DNA from: Petroclostridium xylanilyticum
GTDB taxonomy: Bacteria; Bacillota; Clostridia; SK-Y3
Length of the DNA: 64,000 bases
Direction of reading: 5' to 3'
Assembly (NCBI RefSeq): GCF_002252565.1
Contig: NZ_NPML01000019.1
Location: 310,001-374,000, forward strand
The notes beneath the pieces were generated by a model that saw only the letters and a program-made list of their open reading frames with translations, made no database searches and had not been told where the DNA came from. Position 1 is the first letter of the stretch. Every line of letters starts with the position of its first letter. The translations under genes and the position numbers were made by a program. Of the stretch, positions 50,691 through 60,713 are shown piece after piece.

Positions 50691-52244
50691 TTAAAAGCTC
50701 TCCCGGTGCAACGATATCGTACACGACTTATCCTCCTGCCATATCGATTTTAATTGCCATACATCCAGTGAAATCATCTTAACAGTCCCTCCATGACTGA
50801 ATATATCTATTCCCTGGCTAGAAGGACTCGGATATATATTACTTGACATTACTACCTTTCCTTCATTCACAAATACTTCTACTGAAATTCGGTCAATAAA
50901 AATGTGTAGCTTTAATGTTTTATTATTACTGATCTCTACCTTACACCTGCGTATCTCTTCACTACTAGCATCTAATTTATTTCTGACAAAGATTAATTCC
51001 TTTGCTTTCGTATTGTATTTTACATACGTTTGCTCTTTGCCATCGGAAGAACATCTTAGCTTAAAGCCGAATTCGTTAGCGTTACATGAGTTAAGATCAA
51101 ATTCTCCTATGACCTCAAGGCAATTTCCCTTAAAATCTCCGAGAATGTTGCTGCTGTCCTGTACGATTTCAAAGTCTTTAAACTGCCGATGTTGTCTACG
51201 TAAACTTTTTAATTCTTCTACCGGTTGGAAGATTAACCGTCCATCAGAATCAAGGGAAAGAACACGTGGTACTGACATTATTCCACACCAGTTATTCGTT
51301 ACAGTTGGGCCAAAAGATTTAAACCACGGCATCCAATCCCACGAATTCATCCACCCAATCATAATTCGCCGTCCCTGGCCATCTAAAAATGTTTGTGGAG
51401 CATAAAAATCAAATCCGTAGTCTACTTCTTCATATCTGTCCGAAGTAAATCTACCAGTCCCATAGTCCATGTTCCCAACCATATAAATTACCTTGTGATT
51501 GTCCATTCCCATTGGTGACACAATCAATACATACTTATCTCCTAGTGGAAAGAAATCGGGACATTCCCACATGGTTCCTTTCGTTCCATCACTTTCTGCC
51601 AGTACACCAACATAATCCCAATTTCTTAAATCTAACGATTTATACAATAATGCCTTACCTTTTCCGTTTTTACAAGACCCAACCACCATGTACCAGGTAT
51701 CATGATGCTTCCATACCTTTGGATCCCGAAAATCTGAAGATCCGTCTACTGGTGGTTGATTGATTACAGGATTACCAGGATATTTAGTAAATGTTATACC
51801 ATCTGTACTTGTAGCAACACATTGTACTTGCTTTACCTGGCCATCCTTTTCCAATACTGTCCCAGTATAAATCAAAGTAAAGAGGCCGTTATCATCAACT
51901 GCACTTCCTGAAAAACAACCGCCTCTTTCATGATAGTCATAATCTTCACTTGGCGCTAAAGCGATAGGAAGGTATTCCCAGTGAACAAGATCCTTACTTT
52001 TTGCATGGCCCCAGTGCATGGCTCCCCATAGAGGTCCATAAGGATTATGCTGATAGAATAAGTGGTATTCTCCTCTAAAATAGATAAGACCGTTAGGATC
52101 ATTGATCCAATATGCGGGTGCCATAAAATGATAGGCACAGCGTTGAGGGTCTTTTGCAACAACCTCCTTGACGCTCTCAACCGATTCATTTGCTTTATCC
52201 ACTAATTCCTGGTGACTAGGTCTCTTGATCTTACTATTAAGCAT
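50691..52244 (-). CDS. GH32 glycoside hydrolase (beta-fructofuranosidase type)
   Basis: 517 residues with the three GH32 catalytic motifs: WINDPNG (residues 46-52, nucleophile D49), FRDPKVW (transition-state Asp) and WECPDFF (acid/base Glu). A C-terminal beta-sandwich follows. No signal peptide, so it is cytoplasmic and acts on imported sucrose or short fructans. Last gene of an operon with GH172 and a sugar ABC transporter. Start at 52244 lies 7 nt after GGGGGG. Confidence 0.93.
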   Translation of the reverse strand: MLNSKIKRPSHQELVDKANESVESVKEVVAKDPQRCAYHFMAPAYWINDPNGLIYFRGEYHLFYQHNPYGPLWGAMHWGHAKSKDLVHWEYLPIALAPSEDYDYHERGGCFSGSAVDDNGLFTLIYTGTVLEKDGQVKQVQCVATSTDGITFTKYPGNPVINQPPVDGSSDFRDPKVWKHHDTWYMVVGSCKNGKGKALLYKSLDLRNWDYVGVLAESDGTKGTMWECPDFFPLGDKYVLIVSPMGMDNHKVIYMVGNMDYGTGRFTSDRYEEVDYGFDFYAPQTFLDGQGRRIMIGWMNSWDWMPWFKSFGPTVTNNWCGIMSVPRVLSLDSDGRLIFQPVEELKSLRRQHRQFKDFEIVQDSSNILGDFKGNCLEVIGEFDLNSCNANEFGFKLRCSSDGKEQTYVKYNTKAKELIFVRNKLDASSEEIRRCKVEISNNKTLKLHIFIDRISVEVFVNEGKVVMSSNIYPSPSSQGIDIFSHGGTVKMISLDVWQLKSIWQEDKSCTISLHRESF

Positions 52245-52261
52245 TTTGCTGCCCCCCTCTT

Positions 52262-53113
52262 TTACCCCTTTACTGCTCCTAAAGTCATGCCACTTACGAT
52301 GTATCTCTGGATCAGAAAAGAGAATAACATAACCGGCATACTAAATACAATTGCCGCTGAAGCCATCGGCCCAAGGTCCAGATTATACGCTGTTAAAAAT
52401 TCTGATATCCCTACAGGAACAGTTTTTGAAGAGGTACTTGTAAGTAGCAATGCAAAGAGGAAATCATTCCATGACAGCATAAAACTAAAAATAGCAGTAG
52501 TCGCCAAACCTGGCAAAGATATTGGCAAAATAATGCGAATAAATGCGCTTAATCTTCCGCATCCGTCTACTCTGGCCGACTCATCAAGTTCTTTTGGTAT
52601 TCCATCAAAAAATCCAATCATCATCCAAATAACAAAAGGAATATTAATAGCAGTATATACAAGAATAAGCGCTAGTTTTGTATCTACCAAGTTAATATTT
52701 TTTATAACTGTATATATAGGAATAGCCATACTAATTAATGGAACAATTCTAACAGCTAATGTGAAAAGTAAAAAGTAATTGCCAATATTTGATGAAAAGC
52801 GTGAAAATCCATATGCAGCCATCGATCCCAAAAATACGCTTATAAACATACTAATCCCTGCAGCTATTAAACTATTGATAAAATATTTGCCAATTGGCAA
52901 ATATTCTATCATCCCTCTATAATTCTCTAAGGAAAAAATGGTGGGTAGTAATCTTGGCGGAGACGCAATTACCTCCGTTGCCGGTTTAAATGATGTAATC
53001 AATAGATAAATGTACGGACTTAGAAAGAATAAAGCCAATAAGCATGTAGTAATTGCAATTGGATACTCCATTAATCTATTAAATTCAAGTTTTGCATTCA
53101 CTCTTTTGTCCAT
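52262..53113 (-). CDS. carbohydrate ABC transporter permease (MalG-like)
   Basis: 283 residues, six hydrophobic helices, EAA loop ELDESARVDGCGRLSAFIRIILPISLPGL. Between the MalF-like partner and GH32 (17-bp gap). As in the first sugar operon, no ATPase gene accompanies it. Confidence 0.9.
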   Translation of the reverse strand: MDKRVNAKLEFNRLMEYPIAITTCLLALFFLSPYIYLLITSFKPATEVIASPPRLLPTIFSLENYRGMIEYLPIGKYFINSLIAAGISMFISVFLGSMAAYGFSRFSSNIGNYFLLFTLAVRIVPLISMAIPIYTVIKNINLVDTKLALILVYTAINIPFVIWMMIGFFDGIPKELDESARVDGCGRLSAFIRIILPISLPGLATTAIFSFMLSWNDFLFALLLTSTSSKTVPVGISEFLTAYNLDLGPMASAAIVFSMPVMLFSFLIQRYIVSGMTLGAVKG

Positions 53114-53172
53114 TTATAGAATCGCCCCTTTATATTGTATTAACTAACATTTTTCGTCAATCCGCTTGTCTA

Positions 53173-54063
53173 CTAATTTACTTCCTTATTTGGATTCCAT
53201 ATTTTTTTCATGAATAAAGCACTTACAGCTAACAACATTATCATAAAAATAACAGCCATTGCACTTGCAGAACCTATTCTGCCATAGCGCGCCAATTGCT
53301 TATACATATAAGTACTTAGAATCTCTGACGAAAAATTTGGTCCCCCTTGCGTCAATACCCAAATAATATCAAATGAACGAGCAGCATCAATAACACGTAT
53401 TATAATTGCCGTAGTTGCAACCGGTATTAAAGATGGGAGGGTAACAAACCAAAAAGTTTGGCTCCTGCTGGCACCATCAATTTTAGCTGCTTCATATAAA
53501 TCCTTAGAAATCCCTTGAATTCCAGCAAGCAGCACCAACATCATAAAAGGTGTAGTAAGCCATATATCTGCAATTGCACACGATATTAATGAATACCGCT
53601 CATCTGATAGCCATAAAACTTTATGTGGGTCAGAAAGAATACCAATATTATAAAGTGTCCAGTTTACAATACCAAATTGGTCACTAAGCATAAACTTCCA
53701 AATCAGCCCAGCTACCAATGGCGCAAGCATAAGCGGGCTTAGCAATAATGTCCTTATTATATTGCTTCCTCGAAAACCTGTGCTTAATAAAAGAGCAAGA
53801 ATTATTCCCAAAATAAATTCTATTCCTACAGCTAGTACAACATATAGTACTGTATTTGCTGTAGTTTTAATAAATCGATCTGAAGTCAATGCTTTAATAT
53901 AATTTGATAATCCTACAAATTCTTTTACGTTGAGCTTATTGATGTCATATTGGTAGAAACTATCAACCACAAGAAGTACAATAGGATATATAAAAAACGC
54001 TATTAAAAATATGGCAGCAGGTATAAAGAATAAGATTGACAGGGTTGGCTCTTTTAGTTTCAA
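53173..54063 (-). CDS. carbohydrate ABC transporter permease (MalF-like)
   Basis: 296 residues if translation starts at the TTG at 54063, 5 nt after AAGGTG. An open frame continues 27 codons upstream but runs through a perfect stem-loop and has no ribosome binding site, so I prefer the TTG. Six hydrophobic helices, EAA loop DLYEAAKIDGASRSQTFWFVTLP. Confidence 0.85.
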   Translation of the reverse strand: MKLKEPTLSILFFIPAAIFLIAFFIYPIVLLVVDSFYQYDINKLNVKEFVGLSNYIKALTSDRFIKTTANTVLYVVLAVGIEFILGIILALLLSTGFRGSNIIRTLLLSPLMLAPLVAGLIWKFMLSDQFGIVNWTLYNIGILSDPHKVLWLSDERYSLISCAIADIWLTTPFMMLVLLAGIQGISKDLYEAAKIDGASRSQTFWFVTLPSLIPVATTAIIIRVIDAARSFDIIWVLTQGGPNFSSEILSTYMYKQLARYGRIGSASAMAVIFMIMLLAVSALFMKKIWNPNKEVN

Positions 54064-54095
54064 TTTATCACCTTCTTTTTCTAGTTCTATTAGTA

Positions 54096-54126
54096 GCAAA
54101 GGATAGGAAGCATTCCTATCCTTTGC
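54096..54126. other. intercistronic stem-loop between binding-protein and permease genes
   Basis: GCAAAGGATAGGAA and TTCCTATCCTTTGC are exact complements (14 bp) with a three-base loop. Same architecture as the stem-loops at 18861, 25695 and 40650. Confidence 0.78.
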
Positions 54127-54150
54127 TTTTGTGATATCTAGCAAAATTTA

Positions 54151-55554
54151 TTATTTTTGAAGTATTTCTTTAATCATTTCCGCTGCCCAGTCTAAAGCTT
54201 CTTGCGGAGTTTTCTTACCAGATAAAGCATATTGGACAGCAGGTACTAATGCTTCATTTTCTATTTGTGACCATTCTGCCAAAGCAGGACGATTTTGAGT
54301 CTGAGGACCCCCTAATGTGTCTGAGAGTGATTTTAAGTGTTCATATCCACTCTTTTTGCCGAATTCATCAAATACGGATTTACGTGCAGCTACTCCCAAA
54401 GCATCCATATACAGGGCATTTTTCTCATATAGGAATGAAAGATATTTCTTTGCAATATCTTGTTTTTTTGATGAACTTGGAACAACCTGATACCATGGTC
54501 CAGGAATAGCACCAACCCCTGCATCACCTGCAATCATAGGTGCTGTACCTACCTTACCTGCTACTTTTGATTTCTGAGGATCATTTGATGGCACGTAGAA
54601 ATGTCCCCATGCAAGCATCATTGCCAACTTGCCATTCCAGAATAATTCTGATGTCTCTGCAGAAGCCATTTCTAAAGCTCCTGGTGGTACGGATTTATCT
54701 TCTCTTAAAATTGTTGTTAAAAATTCCAATGCTTTCACATAAGGTTCTTTGTTTACCAATACTTCACCATTGTTACCTACAACCAATGGTCTTGCCCCGG
54801 CCTGCATTACATGATCCAGCCAGCTTGCTACGGAGTCCCCGTTATTTGCGCCAAATACACTGGTACCATAAATATCAATCTGTCCATCATTGTTAGTATC
54901 ACGCGTGAAGAATTTTGCTACATCTCTATATTCCTTCCATGTTTTTGGTGGCTGTAATTCATAGCCATATTGCTTTTGGAATGCTTCTTTTTCTTTTGGA
55001 TCTTCAAAAAGGTCTTTACGATATAGTAGTGTTTTACAGTTTGTCCATACCGGCATTCCATAAACTTTATTCTGATAACTTCCTCCTTCAACCAATCCAG
55101 GTAGCAAATCCCTTTTCACTTCATCTGTCAAGAGATCATCAATAGGGAGTAACCCTTTAGCAAGTGCAGGGAACCACAAAATATCAATTGTAGCAACATC
55201 ATATGCTCCTGCGGCCGAAGATACTTCTGCACGAAGTTTATCAAAAACACCGATGTAAGGAACAGCATCAATTCTAACTTCATATCCTGTAGCATTTTTA
55301 AATTCATCAGCTGTCTGCTTTGCTACTGCATAAGCTGGACTTCCACCTTCAACTAATACAGTAATAAATTTGTCTCCTGAATCCTTGTTCTCAATTGTTT
55401 TAGCTTCCTCATTACCTTTGCTTTCTTGTTGGATAGATTGGTCATTTGCTTTTTGATCATTTACTTTACTGCTACCACAGCCAGTCAGGAAAGTTGTAAA
55501 TATCATCGCAATAACCAGCAAAAGAGCTACTACAACTTTTCTTTTTCTGAACAT
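54151..55554 (-). CDS. carbohydrate ABC transporter substrate-binding lipoprotein
   Basis: 467 residues. Lipoprotein signal MIFTTFLTGCGSS, a Gln/Asn/Glu-rich linker and a family 1 solute-binding domain (YEVRIDAVPYIGVFDKLRAE, ATIDILWFPALAKGLL, GIYGTSVFGANNGDS-like region). The binding protein sits between a GH172 gene and two permeases, so a fructan-derived sugar is the likely ligand. Confidence 0.9.
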   Translation of the reverse strand: MFRKRKVVVALLLVIAMIFTTFLTGCGSSKVNDQKANDQSIQQESKGNEEAKTIENKDSGDKFITVLVEGGSPAYAVAKQTADEFKNATGYEVRIDAVPYIGVFDKLRAEVSSAAGAYDVATIDILWFPALAKGLLPIDDLLTDEVKRDLLPGLVEGGSYQNKVYGMPVWTNCKTLLYRKDLFEDPKEKEAFQKQYGYELQPPKTWKEYRDVAKFFTRDTNNDGQIDIYGTSVFGANNGDSVASWLDHVMQAGARPLVVGNNGEVLVNKEPYVKALEFLTTILREDKSVPPGALEMASAETSELFWNGKLAMMLAWGHFYVPSNDPQKSKVAGKVGTAPMIAGDAGVGAIPGPWYQVVPSSSKKQDIAKKYLSFLYEKNALYMDALGVAARKSVFDEFGKKSGYEHLKSLSDTLGGPQTQNRPALAEWSQIENEALVPAVQYALSGKKTPQEALDWAAEMIKEILQK

Positions 55555-55586
55555 TAACCTTCACTCCTCTTAATATAATCTAGATA

Positions 55587-55661
55587 AACTTATTGTGCCT
55601 GTTTCAAGAAGCAATATAAAATATATACTTTATATTACTTCCTGCCTGGGCACAATAAGTT
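55587..55661. other. 75-bp stem-loop between GH172 and binding-protein genes
   Basis: AACTTATTGTGCC (55587-55599) and GGCACAATAAGTT (55649-55661) are perfect complements; inside, GAAG...AATATAAA pairs with TTTATATT...CTTC. It could set mRNA segment stability or terminate part of the transcripts. Confidence 0.7.
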
Positions 55662-55675
55662 ACTTACTAATATTA

Positions 55676-56797
55676 TCATTTATCCCATAATCCATGTTCA
55701 GGCCATCTTCTCGGAAGTCGTTGTTTAACCGGTGGTAATTTTGTTAGCGGCTTGTGAGGTTCTAACTGATACCAATAAGCCACACTAGAATACTCATTTC
55801 CTTGATCATTTGCATGTCCATGTTCAATAGTAACTTTTATAGATTGGGTAAATCGGATAGGGTCTTCTATATGAAAGCGATAGAGACTCCATTTGCCAAA
55901 ATGCTCTTGCACATCGCTTCCAAGAGATATTCCGTGATATGGTCCTGCATATTCGCCACTTGGAAATCCCCATGCAGCATTAAAATAATCCTCTGTACCA
56001 GTACCATGTAAGGAAGGAGGCCATTTCTCACCATCAATAAATATCATGTCATCTCCTTCACCCGGCCACGTATACACTTGATTAGAAGCATCAAAATTGT
56101 CAATATTTAATACACAACCTACGTAATGTCCTTTACCTTCTGCTTCAAGTATTACATAGTTTTCTTCTCCAGTCAGGTTTTTTCCTGGCAAATCCCATGG
56201 TGCCGGATCATCCATTTCTTTCGGATGAACCACCTTTTTACATGGATTTTCACTATTCCATGCAGCATGGAATCTTCCAAGATCCTCAGGAACTTCATCT
56301 TCATACAGCTCATAATCTATCATAAAGAATAGATTTTTAATTTGCTCTTCACTTTCATTAATCAGCTGTATTCTAGCACCATCAGCAAAAGGCATTGGGA
56401 AATAGCTATTCATCGCTGCAGCAAATGGTCCTTTAGGTCCTCTCTTTTCCCCAAATACCATACTTAAAGGTAATGAAACATAATGCTTACATGTAGCATG
56501 TCCAATGCCAAAGAAGTCGCCCAGAGGTACTCTTACACTCGGATTTTCTTCACCATCCCAGTACATTTCCAAAATTAGTTTTCTCAAATACTGTGGAGCA
56601 TAACAACGGGTTGTCATCCAGATATGCTTGATGCATCCTGTCCCTTTTATGTTAGCCATTACTGCAGTTTCTCCTGGTTCTACAATCCAAAAATCTTTAT
56701 TTCCTCCTGTACGATCCCAGCTAGACTCTCTAAGCGATCTAGCCGACTTAATAAACGGTAATCCTCCTAATGGACTATTTGGTGTCCATACATTCAT
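55676..56797 (-). CDS. GH172 (DUF2961) glycoside hydrolase
   Basis: 373 residues matching the DUF2961 fold: SARSLRESSWDRTGGNKDFW, KHIWMTTRCYAPQYLRKLIL, MYWDGEENPSVRVPLGDFFG and LHGTGTEDYFNAAWGFP. Known GH172 members act on difructose dianhydride I or alpha-D-arabinofuranosides. With GH32 and a sugar importer in the same operon, an alpha-fructofuranoside such as a difructose anhydride is a reasonable substrate. No signal peptide. First gene of the operon, after AAGGAGG. Confidence 0.88.
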   Translation of the reverse strand: MNVWTPNSPLGGLPFIKSARSLRESSWDRTGGNKDFWIVEPGETAVMANIKGTGCIKHIWMTTRCYAPQYLRKLILEMYWDGEENPSVRVPLGDFFGIGHATCKHYVSLPLSMVFGEKRGPKGPFAAAMNSYFPMPFADGARIQLINESEEQIKNLFFMIDYELYEDEVPEDLGRFHAAWNSENPCKKVVHPKEMDDPAPWDLPGKNLTGEENYVILEAEGKGHYVGCVLNIDNFDASNQVYTWPGEGDDMIFIDGEKWPPSLHGTGTEDYFNAAWGFPSGEYAGPYHGISLGSDVQEHFGKWSLYRFHIEDPIRFTQSIKVTIEHGHANDQGNEYSSVAYWYQLEPHKPLTKLPPVKQRLPRRWPEHGLWDK

Positions 56798-56849
56798 ACA
56801 TATACCTCCTTAATCTATGCTTTTATAGAGAAAATAACTAACATATTAG

Positions 56850-56881
56850 ATAGATTGTTTGGTTACCTACAACCAATCTAT
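56850..56881. promoter_or_regulatory. operator-like palindrome upstream of GH172
   Basis: ATAGATTG...CAATCTAT form 8-bp arms, with GGTT/AACC nested inside. It lies about 55 bp upstream of the GH172 start, where an activator or repressor of the operon would bind. The 56798-57159 gap otherwise holds only AT-rich sequence and the terminator at 57090. Confidence 0.5.
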
Positions 56882-57089
56882 AATTAAATAATAGCATATA
56901 CAGAATATAAATAATTTTATTTTTCTATCAGGTTTATTGACTTATATTATGAAAAACTATTCGTATAAAATTTTAATTTCTATCAATGAGTCTTGAACCA
57001 TACTATTGATTGTATTATATTTTGATAATCTTGACTTTTTTTATTATTCTAACTAAAAGTGTCCTTTTTCCACTTCGATTTATAATTTA

Positions 57090-57127
57090 AAAAAGTATAT
57101 AAACCTTTACTTGTTTATATACTTTTT
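57090..57127. terminator. terminator after the YesM/YesN-like pair
   Basis: AAAAAGTATATAAAC and GTTTATATACTTTTT form a 15-bp perfect stem ending in T residues, 33 bp after the response-regulator stop. Confidence 0.8.
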
Positions 57128-57159
57128 ATAAGCAGCTATTCTTTTTAAGCTTATCAAAT

Positions 57160-58761
57160 CTATAATTTGCTTTTTTGTTTTCTGTACATAAGAGGTGTTA
57201 TACCATATTTGTCTTTAAAAACCCGATTAAAGTATTGATCATTATTAAACCCAACACTATAAGCAATTTCATAAATTCTGATATTGCCTTTCCTAAGCAG
57301 TTCTTTAGATTTTTCCAGCCGTACATTTAACAAATAATTTGAAAAGCTTACTCCTGTTTCCTTTTTAAATACCATACTAAAATAATTAGGACTAATATTT
57401 ACATAATCTGAAATATCTTTTAATGATATATCTTCGCTATAGTGGCTTTCTATATATTCAATCGCTTTTATAATATCAGTTCTATGAGAAATATTTTTTT
57501 CATTATTTAACTCAATAATTTTCTTTACAATTGAAAAAAACCATCTTTTAATTTCATGTATATTATGTTTTGCTTCAATCTCTTCGTATGGATTAAAATC
57601 AGAATCGAACAGTTGTCGAAATTCTACTTCACATTTTATTGCTATCTTGATAACTAAATTGAGCAAATCTAAAATAAAGATTTTTAGATTATTAAAGTGT
57701 ATAAAAGATGCTTCTAGCCTGCTAATATAATTGTCTATTAGTTTTTCAGCTTTATCTATGTCTCCCTCTATAACAATCCCCAAAAGATTCTTTTCATCTT
57801 CTAGTGTTAACATGCAATTTTGACGAAGTTTTTGATTTTTCAAAAAATGTATTTTGTTTTTATATAGCAGCATATAGCCTTCAAGCATACTTTTTGTAGA
57901 ACCATAAGCTTTGTATATATGCGAAAACTTACCGCACACGTTACTTATACCCGCACTGAAGGTATACGGAGTGTTCTTTTCAATATAGTCACAAATCTTC
58001 TCAACGATGTTGCAAATTTTTTTATGAGTTATCGACATATCTTCATCAGCATCAAAGCTCAATAAAAGTGTAAATTCATTATTATGTGTTAAACCAATTA
58101 TACCAGATACTATCTCTTTAATAAACCCTGCTATTGTTTCAATCACAGATGAATAAATGAATTTCAATTCATCTGAACATATAGATTTTTCGATACTTAT
58201 GTAATCATCAAATTTAAAAATAATAACATAATATTTATTATCATCTTTAAACAGGTATCTGTAATTTGGATAGTGTTGAATGATTTCATCTTCATTTATA
58301 ATAATGTTACTCATTATATTTTTAAGTAAATTTGAAGCATCAGCATTATTATAATTTTGCCTATATTTTGCATGCTGTCTTTCTTCATCCAACGATTTCT
58401 TTGCTTTTTCTAGAATACTAATAAAAGAATCCTTTGTTAAGTTTTGCTTGAGGATATAATCGAAAGCACCGCATTTAAGGGCTTCCCGTACAAAGTCATA
58501 ATCGCTGTAGCAGCTCAAAGCTATTACTTTAATTATTTTTCCACTGTCAGCTATATATTTTATTAATTCAACTCCATTCATAATTGGCATACTGATATCT
58601 GTTATGATTATGTCAGCAGGATTATTCTCAATGAATTCTTTAGCTTCCATACCATTTTCTTTCTCAGCAATAAGTTTCAAGTTATATGAGGACCAATCTA
58701 TTAAACTTCGCAGATATGTTCTAACCAGTGCATCATCTTCAACAATCACTACATTATACAT
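57160..58761 (-). CDS. response regulator with AraC-type output (YesN-like)
   Basis: 533 residues from the ATG at 58761 (GGAAGGTG upstream; a GTG four codons earlier is possible). Receiver domain with EDD and phospho-acceptor Asp in DIIITDISMPIMNG, a long middle domain, and a C-terminal AraC pair (SLKDISDYVNISPNYFSMVF and IYEIAYSVGFNNDQYFNRVF). Overlaps its kinase by 8 bp. It probably activates the GH172-ABC-GH32 operon just downstream. Confidence 0.92.
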   Translation of the reverse strand: MYNVVIVEDDALVRTYLRSLIDWSSYNLKLIAEKENGMEAKEFIENNPADIIITDISMPIMNGVELIKYIADSGKIIKVIALSCYSDYDFVREALKCGAFDYILKQNLTKDSFISILEKAKKSLDEERQHAKYRQNYNNADASNLLKNIMSNIIINEDEIIQHYPNYRYLFKDDNKYYVIIFKFDDYISIEKSICSDELKFIYSSVIETIAGFIKEIVSGIIGLTHNNEFTLLLSFDADEDMSITHKKICNIVEKICDYIEKNTPYTFSAGISNVCGKFSHIYKAYGSTKSMLEGYMLLYKNKIHFLKNQKLRQNCMLTLEDEKNLLGIVIEGDIDKAEKLIDNYISRLEASFIHFNNLKIFILDLLNLVIKIAIKCEVEFRQLFDSDFNPYEEIEAKHNIHEIKRWFFSIVKKIIELNNEKNISHRTDIIKAIEYIESHYSEDISLKDISDYVNISPNYFSMVFKKETGVSFSNYLLNVRLEKSKELLRKGNIRIYEIAYSVGFNNDQYFNRVFKDKYGITPLMYRKQKSKL

Positions 58762-60565
58762 GCTTTTCCACACCTTCCTTTTCCTTAATAACAGGCAAAC
58801 GAATTACTGCTTCTGTCCCTTGTTTTAACCCACTTACATAATACAATCCATAATTGTCACCAAAATATAGTTTAATCCTTTCATTAACATTTTTTATTCC
58901 TATACCACTAAACACGTTTTTGTATTCATCCTTTTTATCCTGAAACATTTTTTTCAAGATATCTTCCTTAATTCCTTTACCATTGTCTTGAATTTTAAAT
59001 ATAACTGCATCTTCTTCCATTCTACCTATGATTTTTATTACAAAATCTTTACAGTAATTCTCAATTCCATGAAGAATAGAGTTTTCAATAATAGGCTGAA
59101 TTAATAACTTTAGAGTATAATAGGTTTTAATTTCCGGGTCTATATCATATATAATTTTAAATTTATCTCGATATTTATAAGATTGTATAAAAATATATTT
59201 CTTTATATATTTAATTTCTTCGTTAATAGTAATAAATTCCCCACCCTTGTTAATACTTGCCATTAATAAACTAATAAGGGAATCCAACATTTCTTCTATC
59301 TCAGCCTGTTTTTTTATTGAAGCAAGGCATTTTATGGAAAATAGCGTATTATACAAAAAATGAGGCTTAATCTGTGCTTGAAGTGCATGAATATACGCTT
59401 CCTTTTTTTCCCTTTCTTCTTCTCGAATATCATCCATTAATTTTCTGATCTCTGCAACCATCGTATTAAACCTTTTGCTTATTTTTCCGACTTCATTGCT
59501 TCCGTCAAAGTCAAGTTTAGTATTAAAGTCCCCTTTCTCTAAGCTCTCCATAGCATTTCCTAGCTTTTCTAACGGCATTGCTATTTTAGATGAAAGTAAT
59601 ACTGAAATACTAATTATAAAGATAGAACTCAATATAATAACGATTAGAGCTGTGGTAAAAATACGGTTAATTTCCAATTCAATAAACCTCATTGGAATAG
59701 TAGAAATTATCTTCCATGGTGTTTTATCAATTGCGGAGTAAACCACTAAATATTCTTTATTGTCAATCTTAGTAATAAAAGTGCCAGAAGCTTTATTAAT
59801 GTTATCAAGCAACATAGGAACTATCTTAGTTGAAATACGATTTTTATCAGGATGTGATACGATTGAACCTTGTTCATCAATTATAAATATTGTAGATTCA
59901 TTTCCAAAATAAGTGTCTTTATAAAGTTTACAAATACTTTTTTCATATATCTGTAACTGTATTACACCATTTACGCTATAAAAGCTAGGTATTGAACTAA
60001 GTAGATATATATAATTATTCTTAACCGGATCAGAACCGGCTAACGCTTCTGTTGTCCAAATTTTTTTATCATAATTAGTAATAAGACTTTTAAACATGCC
60101 GGTATCCTTATAATTAAGATCGTAATAAATAATGTTACTATCCGACCTTATAATATTTAAACGATTAACAGGATAAATAAATACCGATTTTATATCTGGT
60201 ACATTATACGTAAAATAGTACAGCTTTTGCTTAACTGTATTGTATTGTGAGTAATTCTTAAAGTCTGTGGTTTTTTGAGATAGTAAAGAATAGAGATCAT
60301 AATCTAATGCGATTGTTGAGCAAACTTTTTCATATTCTTCCAACTTTTTAGTAATGTCATTGCTTAGAATATTAAGTGTTTGACTTATAAAAGTTTTAGA
60401 TTTTTCTCTAAGGGTGTGTGAAACAATATTAAAGGTTCCAATACCGAGCGCCAATATAAATACAAGTGAAATAGGTATATAGGTAAAAATAAGCTGAGAT
60501 CTAATATTCAGAGATTTAAACATATTTAAAAGCTTTTTAAGCAAAGTTATATTTAATCTGTCCAT
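58754..60565 (-). CDS. sensor histidine kinase (YesM-like)
   Basis: 603 residues. Membrane helices near residues 25-50 and ~300-325, extracellular dCache-like sensor, HAMP (MPLEKLGNAMESLEKGDF), kinase motif LQAQIKPHFLYNTLFSIKCL and ATPase motifs LLIQPIIENSILHGI and IQDNGKGI. The start is uncertain: neither the first ATG nor one 14 codons in has a strong ribosome binding site. Likely senses an extracellular fructan-type sugar. Confidence 0.92.
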   Translation of the reverse strand: MDRLNITLLKKLLNMFKSLNIRSQLIFTYIPISLVFILALGIGTFNIVSHTLREKSKTFISQTLNILSNDITKKLEEYEKVCSTIALDYDLYSLLSQKTTDFKNYSQYNTVKQKLYYFTYNVPDIKSVFIYPVNRLNIIRSDSNIIYYDLNYKDTGMFKSLITNYDKKIWTTEALAGSDPVKNNYIYLLSSIPSFYSVNGVIQLQIYEKSICKLYKDTYFGNESTIFIIDEQGSIVSHPDKNRISTKIVPMLLDNINKASGTFITKIDNKEYLVVYSAIDKTPWKIISTIPMRFIELEINRIFTTALIVIILSSIFIISISVLLSSKIAMPLEKLGNAMESLEKGDFNTKLDFDGSNEVGKISKRFNTMVAEIRKLMDDIREEEREKKEAYIHALQAQIKPHFLYNTLFSIKCLASIKKQAEIEEMLDSLISLLMASINKGGEFITINEEIKYIKKYIFIQSYKYRDKFKIIYDIDPEIKTYYTLKLLIQPIIENSILHGIENYCKDFVIKIIGRMEEDAVIFKIQDNGKGIKEDILKKMFQDKKDEYKNVFSGIGIKNVNERIKLYFGDNYGLYYVSGLKQGTEAVIRLPVIKEKEGVEKHV

Positions 60566-60713
60566 CTGCTATCACATCCAATCATATTGATCGCTGTAGC
60601 AATATACAAAACAATACATAATCTATTATGTAAATATAATTAATTATATCATATTTATTGATATTACATAAGTACTTTTTATTTTTTCAGGTCATATAAG
60701 ATTGCACAAATAT

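Noticed and set aside
53173..54144. Longer MalF-like permease starting just after the binding-protein stop
   Set aside because: The extra 27 codons cover a perfect 14-bp stem-loop and lack a ribosome binding site.
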